A DNA stretch of 64,000 bases from assembly GCA_025517485.1 (NCBI GenBank), contig JAOPKB010000001.1, forward strand, positions 62,001 through 126,000. Direction: 5' to 3'. The number at the start of each line of letters is the position of its first letter. The stretch's first letter is position 1. The stretch is from Natronoglomus mannanivorans (GTDB taxonomy: Archaea > Halobacteriota > Halobacteria > Halobacteriales > Natrialbaceae). A program made the translations under genes and the position numbers. The notes under the pieces are model-generated. The model was not told the DNA's origin. It saw only the letters and a list, made by a program, of their open reading frames with translations, and searched no databases. Shown one piece after another: positions 59,885 through 64,000 of this stretch.

Positions 59885-60907
59885 TCAAAACGTTCCGGAC
59901 TTCGATTCCGACGCCGACGTGAGCACTTCCTCGACGCCCTCCCGGTCCGGGAGCGCCGTCATCGCACCGGCGGCTGTCGTCGCTCGAGCCGCAACCGCGC
60001 TGGCGAAGGTGAGGGTCTCCTCGAGACCGTGCCCGTCCGTGAGTGCGGCGACCGTGCCGGCGACGAACGCGTCTCCGGCACCGGTCGTGTCGACGACCTC
60101 GACGTCGAAGCCGCTGTGGTCGGCCTGCCGTGGTCCCGTCTCCGTCCCGTCTCCCCCCTCTGGTGATGGTCCCCACGGTGCGTCCACGGACGCGACTGCG
60201 ACGGCGCCCTCGCTCCCGCGCGTGACGAACACGGTATGGGGGTTCCCTGCGAGCACCTCCCTCGCGACCGCCGCGGGCGTCTCGCCCCCGAATCCGAGCA
60301 TCCGAAGTTCCTCGACGGTCGCCTTCAGCACGTCCACGTACTCGAGTGCCTCGCCGACGACGCGGGCGAACGTCTCCTCGTCGGGCCACAGTTCCGGTCG
60401 CGCGTTCGGGTCGAACGAGACCGTACAGCCCTGCGTGGCTGCGCGCTCACAGAGGTCGATCGTCGCCGCCCGCGAGGAGCCACTCGAGAGTGCGACGCCG
60501 CCAGTGTGGACCCACTCGAGACTCGACAGTGTCTCGTCGTCGACCGTCTCGGGTTGCATGCGCGTGTCGGCGGTGTTCTCCCGGTAGAACGTGAACGTTC
60601 GATCACCCGTCTCGTCGTGGGTGACGAACGCGAGCGTCGTCTTCGCTTCCGAATCGGTTTCGACGTATCGTTCGGAGAGCCCGTAATCGGTTAGCGTCTC
60701 GTGGAGAAACCCGCCGAACGGGTCGTCGCCGACGCGCGTCCAGAACAGTGGTGTCCGTTCGAGACGGGCCAGCGCGACGGCGACGTTGGCGGGTGCGCCG
60801 CCGGGGCGACGGTCGAACCCCTCGACGCTCGAGAGCGGGCCGGGACGTTCGGGAAGGAAGTCGATCAACGTCTCGCCGGCGACGAGAACATCGGCGTCCG
60901 TACTCAT
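59885..60907 (-). CDS. PfkB family carbohydrate kinase
   Basis: A 340-residue ribokinase-fold sugar kinase. The N-terminal motif is DRRPGGAPANVAVALARLERTPLFWTRVGDDPFG; the catalytic region is DTTGAGDAFVAG at 273-284 (Asp base D279 and anion hole), with the ATP loop LKATVEELRMLGF and FVTRGSEGAVAV. The substrate is probably a fructose or deoxygluconate type sugar; fructokinase and KDG kinase share this pattern. An insert (PEGGDGTETGPRQADHSG) is unusual. ATG 60907. Confidence 0.9.
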   Translation of the reverse strand: MSTDADVLVAGETLIDFLPERPGPLSSVEGFDRRPGGAPANVAVALARLERTPLFWTRVGDDPFGGFLHETLTDYGLSERYVETDSEAKTTLAFVTHDETGDRTFTFYRENTADTRMQPETVDDETLSSLEWVHTGGVALSSGSSRAATIDLCERAATQGCTVSFDPNARPELWPDEETFARVVGEALEYVDVLKATVEELRMLGFGGETPAAVAREVLAGNPHTVFVTRGSEGAVAVASVDAPWGPSPEGGDGTETGPRQADHSGFDVEVVDTTGAGDAFVAGTVAALTDGHGLEETLTFASAVAARATTAAGAMTALPDREGVEEVLTSASESKSGTF

Positions 60908-61081
60908 GAGGTGGCGTTCGGCCAGCGACCCATAATGTCTACCGATGCGGGTACTCCCCAGTGGGGTTTCACTCTCGGTCAGAACGCGATTCAGTCCAGT
61001 CAGTCCGGCCACGCCTCGTTCTGTGGGCTGGCATCATCACCGGTCGCCAGCCCCAACGACACCAAATGATGAAAATATTGT

Positions 61082-61095
61082 TTTGGTTCACCAAA
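61082..61095. promoter_or_regulatory. Palindrome in the dps promoter
   Basis: TTTGGT-TC-ACCAAA, a perfect 14-base inverted repeat, 57-70 bases before the dps ATG and upstream of its TATA element (CTTTAAGTG, 61118-61126). Possible operator or activator site; differs from the DtxR sites. Confidence 0.5.
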
Positions 61096-61151
61096 GAAAT
61101 GTTTTCTGCCGGGGAAGCTTTAAGTGATTTGGCCGTGTATTTCGAGACGAG

Positions 61152-61697
61152 ATGAGCACCCAGAAGACCGTTCGACAGCAGGCCGACGTCGTCGAGGAGA
61201 ACCGGCTTCGACTCGATCAGGACAAGGCCGAACAGATCGTCGACGCGCTGAACACGGAGCTCGCGAACTCGTACGTGCTCTACCATCAGCTCAAGAAACA
61301 CCACTGGGTCGTCGAGGGCGCGGAGTTCCTCGAGCTCCACCGCTTCCTCGAGGAGGCCTACGAGAACGTCGAGGGCGGTGCCGACCTCATCGCCGAACGC
61401 GCACAGGCCATCGGCGGCGTTCCGGTCTCGGGCCCGACCAACCTCGAGCGCCGTGCCACGGTCGAATTCGAGGGCGAGGACGTCTACGACGTCCGGACGA
61501 TGTTCGAGAACGACCTCGAGATGTACGGCGACATCATCGAGTCGCTGCGCGACAGCATCGAACTCGCGGAGAACCTCGGCGATCCGGCCACAGGTGAGAT
61601 CCTCCGGGAGATTCTGGTGCAGGTCGAGGAAGACGCCCACCACTTCGAACACTACCTCGAAGACGACACGCTGGTCCTCGAAGAAGCGACGCACTGA
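61152..61697 (+). CDS. dpsA: DNA-binding ferritin-like protein Dps
   Basis: A 181-residue Dps-class ferritin. The ferroxidase region shared between subunits is NTELANSYVLYHQLKKHHWVVEGAEFLELHRFLEEAYENVEGGADLIAERAQAIGG, with the HHW...EG and D/E ligands conserved. Dps oxidizes Fe2+ with peroxide and stores iron, protecting DNA. The N-terminal STQKTVRQQADVVEENRLRLDQDK is haloarchaeal. ATG 61152 with a TATA element (61118-61126) 26-34 bases upstream. Confidence 0.95.
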   Translation: MSTQKTVRQQADVVEENRLRLDQDKAEQIVDALNTELANSYVLYHQLKKHHWVVEGAEFLELHRFLEEAYENVEGGADLIAERAQAIGGVPVSGPTNLERRATVEFEGEDVYDVRTMFENDLEMYGDIIESLRDSIELAENLGDPATGEILREILVQVEEDAHHFEHYLEDDTLVLEEATH

Positions 61698-61821
61698 TCG
61701 GTCCGACGGCGTTCACGTTCGATTCTTTTGTTGGAGTGGTCGAGACAGCGAAAACGAGAGAGAGAGACGTATCGCTAGCAGCGGCGTCCGTTCGAGACGA
61801 GAGAACCGACCGAAGACGAAC

Positions 61822-61986
61822 TCAGGGCTCGAGCTCGACGGTGAGATCCGTCGCGATCCAGCCGTCGCAATTGTCGCGTTCGGTAAACACTGCTTTGCCG
61901 GGACGGGTCGTGTGGCAGGTCACGAGCCCGTCGAGATCCGTGGGCTCGTCGGTGGTCACGTCCTGCTGGCGGCCGAAGGTATCCAT
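61822..61986 (-). CDS. Small protein (54 residues) behind an iron-type operator
   Basis: MDTFGRQQDVTTDEPTDLDG then LVTCHTTRPGKAVFTERDNC and DGWIATDLTVELEP. It is short, acidic and soluble, with two Cys but no zinc pattern. Similar proteins with TCHTTRPGK and GWIATDLTVE occur in many haloarchaea; I recall the family as DUF7331 (number from memory). Start ATG 61986. The promoter carries a perfect DtxR-type palindrome at 61996-62009 between the TATA element and the start, indicating control by iron or manganese. It is a gene below the usual size limit and easily missed. Confidence 0.8.
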   Translation of the reverse strand: MDTFGRQQDVTTDEPTDLDGLVTCHTTRPGKAVFTERDNCDGWIATDLTVELEP

Positions 61987-61995
61987 CAACTGTAG

Positions 61996-62009
61996 TTAGG
62001 CGAGCCTAA
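61996..62009. promoter_or_regulatory. DtxR-type operator before the 54-residue gene
   Basis: TTAGGC-GA-GCCTAA, perfect 14-base palindrome of the IdeR/SirR class. The TATA candidate (TTTTAGTTTTAG on the minus strand, about 62008-62019) lies directly upstream, so repression by occlusion is expected. Confidence 0.85.
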
Positions 62010-62097
62010 AACTAAAAGCGTTTTGGTCAGCCGAAGAGTTGCTCGAGGCCCCCGAACGGCCGCGAGTATCAAGTCCGTCGACCACCGTACAGGTGTC

Positions 62098-64000
62098 ATG
62101 ACCGAGGCGATCCCGCTCGAGGAGTACTACGACCTCACCGCCGTCTCCGAACTCGCGCTCTCGCCCAACGGAGAGCGGGTGGCGTTCGTCACCGACGAGT
62201 TCGATCGGGACGAGGACGACACCCGTCGATCGCTGTTCGTCGTACCGACCGACGGCTCGAGACGGCCCCATCGATTGACGCGTGCCTCCGACGCCGGAAG
62301 CCCGCGCTGGAGTCCTGACGGGTCCAGCGTCGGCTTTCTCGCGGCTCGCGACGAAGACGTCGCAGTGACGCTCTCGAGTGGGTGTGAGAACGAGGGTGAT
62401 GAGACCGACGAAGACGAAGACGAAGACGAAGACGAAGACGAAGACGAAAACGCAGACGAGAACGCGAACGAGACGTCCGAGGCAGACGACGACCCGAAGA
62501 CCCAGCTGTGGGTGTTCGACCTCGAGTACGGCGGCGACGCGCGACAGGTGACGACGGCCGACACGTTCGAGGACGGCGTCAGCGAGTTCGACTGGGCCCC
62601 GGACAGCGAACGCGTCGTCGTCTCGGCCCGCGACCCGACCGAGGACGAACGCGACTATCTCGACCGGCGCGAGGAGGGCGGTCCGATCGAGACCGAACGC
62701 CTCCAGCACAAGTACGAGGGGTCGGGCTGGCTCGACACCGTCCGAACGTTCCTGTTCGTCGTCGACTGCGAGTCGCGAACGGCCAGCCGACTGGACGACG
62801 CCCACGACGGCGGCGGGTTCGTCGCCGAGAGCGGCGGCCTCCAGCCGCGGTGGTCCCCCGACGGGGACCGGATCGCCTTCCGCTCGAGTCGGGTCGACGA
62901 ACCCGATGATTCCTACGTGGTCGATCTGTACACGGTCACGCCATCGGGTGACTCCCTCCGTGCGGTCACCGATTCCACGCTGACAGTGAGCAACCCCGAG
63001 TGGAACGCCGACGGCGATCGACTCGCGTTCGTCGGCAGCGATCCCGAGAACTGGTACGCGCCGGCCGAACTGTACGTCACCGACGACGAACTCGAGGACG
63101 CACGGTCGGTCACCGACGACCTCGACCGGACGATCACGTGGGGCGGCGCACCCCGCTGGCTCGACGATGAGACACTACTGGTCGCCATCGGCGACGAGGG
63201 CTGGTCCCGACTCGTCCGGGCCCCGGCCGACGGCTCGAGTACCGACCGCGTCTTCGACGCACAGGGTCGCGACCGCACGCTCCGTCACTTCGATGCCGAG
63301 GACGGAACCGTCGCCGTCGTCCTCAGCCACCCCGGCGACGGCCACGACCTCCACGCGCTCGCGGCCGACGACCTCGAGACGGACGATCCGGAACTCGAGC
63401 GACTGACCGCACTCAACGACGCCGAACTCGAGCGCTGGGAGACGCCGGTGTGCGATCGGATACGGTACGAGAGCGACGACGGGACCGAGATAGACGCCCT
63501 CGCGTACCATCCCCCGGCGTTCGATCCGGACGATCCGGAACCGCACCCGCTGGTCGTCTCCATCCACGGCGGGCCGATGGCCTACGACGAACCGCTGTTC
63601 ACCTTCGCCGACGCCTGCTGGACCAGCCGAGGATACGTCGTCCTGAAACCCAACTACCGCGGCAGTACCTCTTACGGCGCCGACTTCTGTGAGACGCTCA
63701 AAGGCGCCTGGAACACGGTCGAAGTCGAGGACATCCTCGCCGGCGTCGACGCGATGGTCGACCGCGGCTGGGCGGATCCCGACCGACTGTTCTGTACCGG
63801 CTTCTCGCAGGGCGGCGTCAACACCGCCTACGCGATCACGGCGACCGACCGCTTCGCCGCCGCGGCCGCAGAACACGGCGTCTACGACATGCGGTCGTGT
63901 TTCGGGACCGACGACTGCCACAACTGGTGGGAGAACGACTTCGGCCTCCCGTGGGAGGAGTCCGAAACCTACGAGGAAATCTCGAGTATCGCGGCCGTCG
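62098..64000 (+). CDS. S9 family peptidase (prolyl oligopeptidase type), 3' end cut by window edge
   Basis: The open frame runs from ATG 62098 to the window end without a stop (634 codons seen). An N-terminal beta-propeller (residues 10-440) has WD-like repeats with SPRWSPDG, LQPRWSPDGDRIAFRSSR and SNPEWNADGDRLAFVGS. The alpha/beta hydrolase domain starts about residue 480 (HPLVVSIHGGPMAYDEP, VVLKPNYRGSTSYGADFC), with the nucleophile Ser570 in GFSQGG; the catalytic Asp and His lie beyond the window. A low-complexity (ED)n stretch at about residues 100-118 comes from a GACGAA repeat (62404-62447). Acylaminoacyl-peptidase or dipeptidyl peptidase activity is likely. Cytoplasmic; no signal peptide. 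Confidence 0.92.
   Translation, partial: MTEAIPLEEYYDLTAVSELALSPNGERVAFVTDEFDRDEDDTRRSLFVVPTDGSRRPHRLTRASDAGSPRWSPDGSSVGFLAARDEDVAVTLSSGCENEGDETDEDEDEDEDEDEDENADENANETSEADDDPKTQLWVFDLEYGGDARQVTTADTFEDGVSEFDWAPDSERVVVSARDPTEDERDYLDRREEGGPIETERLQHKYEGSGWLDTVRTFLFVVDCESRTASRLDDAHDGGGFVAESGGLQPRWSPDGDRIAFRSSRVDEPDDSYVVDLYTVTPSGDSLRAVTDSTLTVSNPEWNADGDRLAFVGSDPENWYAPAELYVTDDELEDARSVTDDLDRTITWGGAPRWLDDETLLVAIGDEGWSRLVRAPADGSSTDRVFDAQGRDRTLRHFDAEDGTVAVVLSHPGDGHDLHALAADDLETDDPELERLTALNDAELERWETPVCDRIRYESDDGTEIDALAYHPPAFDPDDPEPHPLVVSIHGGPMAYDEPLFTFADACWTSRGYVVLKPNYRGSTSYGADFCETLKGAWNTVEVEDILAGVDAMVDRGWADPDRLFCTGFSQGGVNTAYAITATDRFAAAAAEHGVYDMRSCFGTDDCHNWWENDFGLPWEESETYEEISSIAAV
62404..62447. repeat. GACGAA hexanucleotide repeat in the S9 peptidase
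   Basis: About seven GACGAA/GACGAG units encoding Asp-Glu alternation within the beta-propeller region, likely a surface loop. Confidence 0.8.

Overview
The window is about 64 kb of high-GC, densely coded chromosomal DNA from a halophilic archaeon (class Halobacteria; Natrialbales-like is only a guess). The grounds are strongly acidic predicted proteins, archaeal-type genes (archaeal methionine adenosyltransferase, ADP-forming acetate-CoA ligase, pyrB-pyrI, PAC2, PRC-barrel proteins), mostly leaderless genes with a TATA element about 26 bases before the start, frequent GTG starts, and Tat-type lipoprotein signals. Most of the window is core genome. Both edges cut a gene: gyrA on the left and an S9 peptidase on the right.

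Layout, left to right. 1-8.7 kb: end of gyrA, a winged-helix regulator, a ZIP metal transporter, a DtxR-family metalloregulator, arginase, type II NADH dehydrogenase, a small exporter and a hexapeptide acyltransferase. 8.7-17.3 kb: an AsnB-like ligase, purD, then an XdhC / 2Fe-2S / FAD / molybdopterin hydroxylase operon. 17.3-25.4 kb: an HTH-MazF type toxin-antitoxin pair, a divergent block with a MrfB-MrfA-like nuclease-helicase operon and thyA-folA, and a translationally coupled HTH/unknown pair. 25.5-34.6 kb: a YyaL-like thioredoxin-fold protein, thioredoxin-like protein, cysteine synthase, alpha/beta hydrolase with a DUF5804-like partner, an HtpX-like protease, a secreted protein with an internal duplication, and thiI. 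34.7-36.8 kb: a NUDIX hydrolase whose upstream region is occupied by a solitary TnpB element with matching hairpins at both ends. 36.8-43.9 kb: an MFS transporter, mat, a CYTH protein, an FKBP isomerase, a KaiC-like protein with a degenerate P-loop, pyrB-pyrI. 43.9-52.4 kb: small membrane proteins, NUDIX, UspA, PAC2, an acidic repeat protein, tRNA-Lys(CUU) with a duplicated 3' end beside it, an RCK-DHH phosphoesterase, a PRC-barrel protein and a FilR1-type regulator. 52.9-64 kb: the ADP-forming acetate-CoA ligase operon, a zinc ABC importer whose binding protein has a very long His/Asp loop, a PfkB kinase, Dps, a 54-residue protein behind an iron-type operator, and the truncated S9 peptidase.

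Metal homeostasis links several loci. Three near-identical DtxR-type palindromes lie directly downstream of TATA elements: before the ZIP transporter, before the dtxR gene itself, and before the 54-residue protein 57 kb away. Zinc uptake, Mn-dependent arginase and Dps fit the same theme.

No rRNA, CRISPR array or prophage is visible. The signs of mobile DNA are the TnpB element, the toxin-antitoxin pair and the tRNA 3'-end duplication. Hexanucleotide repeat tracts at gene ends recur across the window and in places have been absorbed into reading frames.
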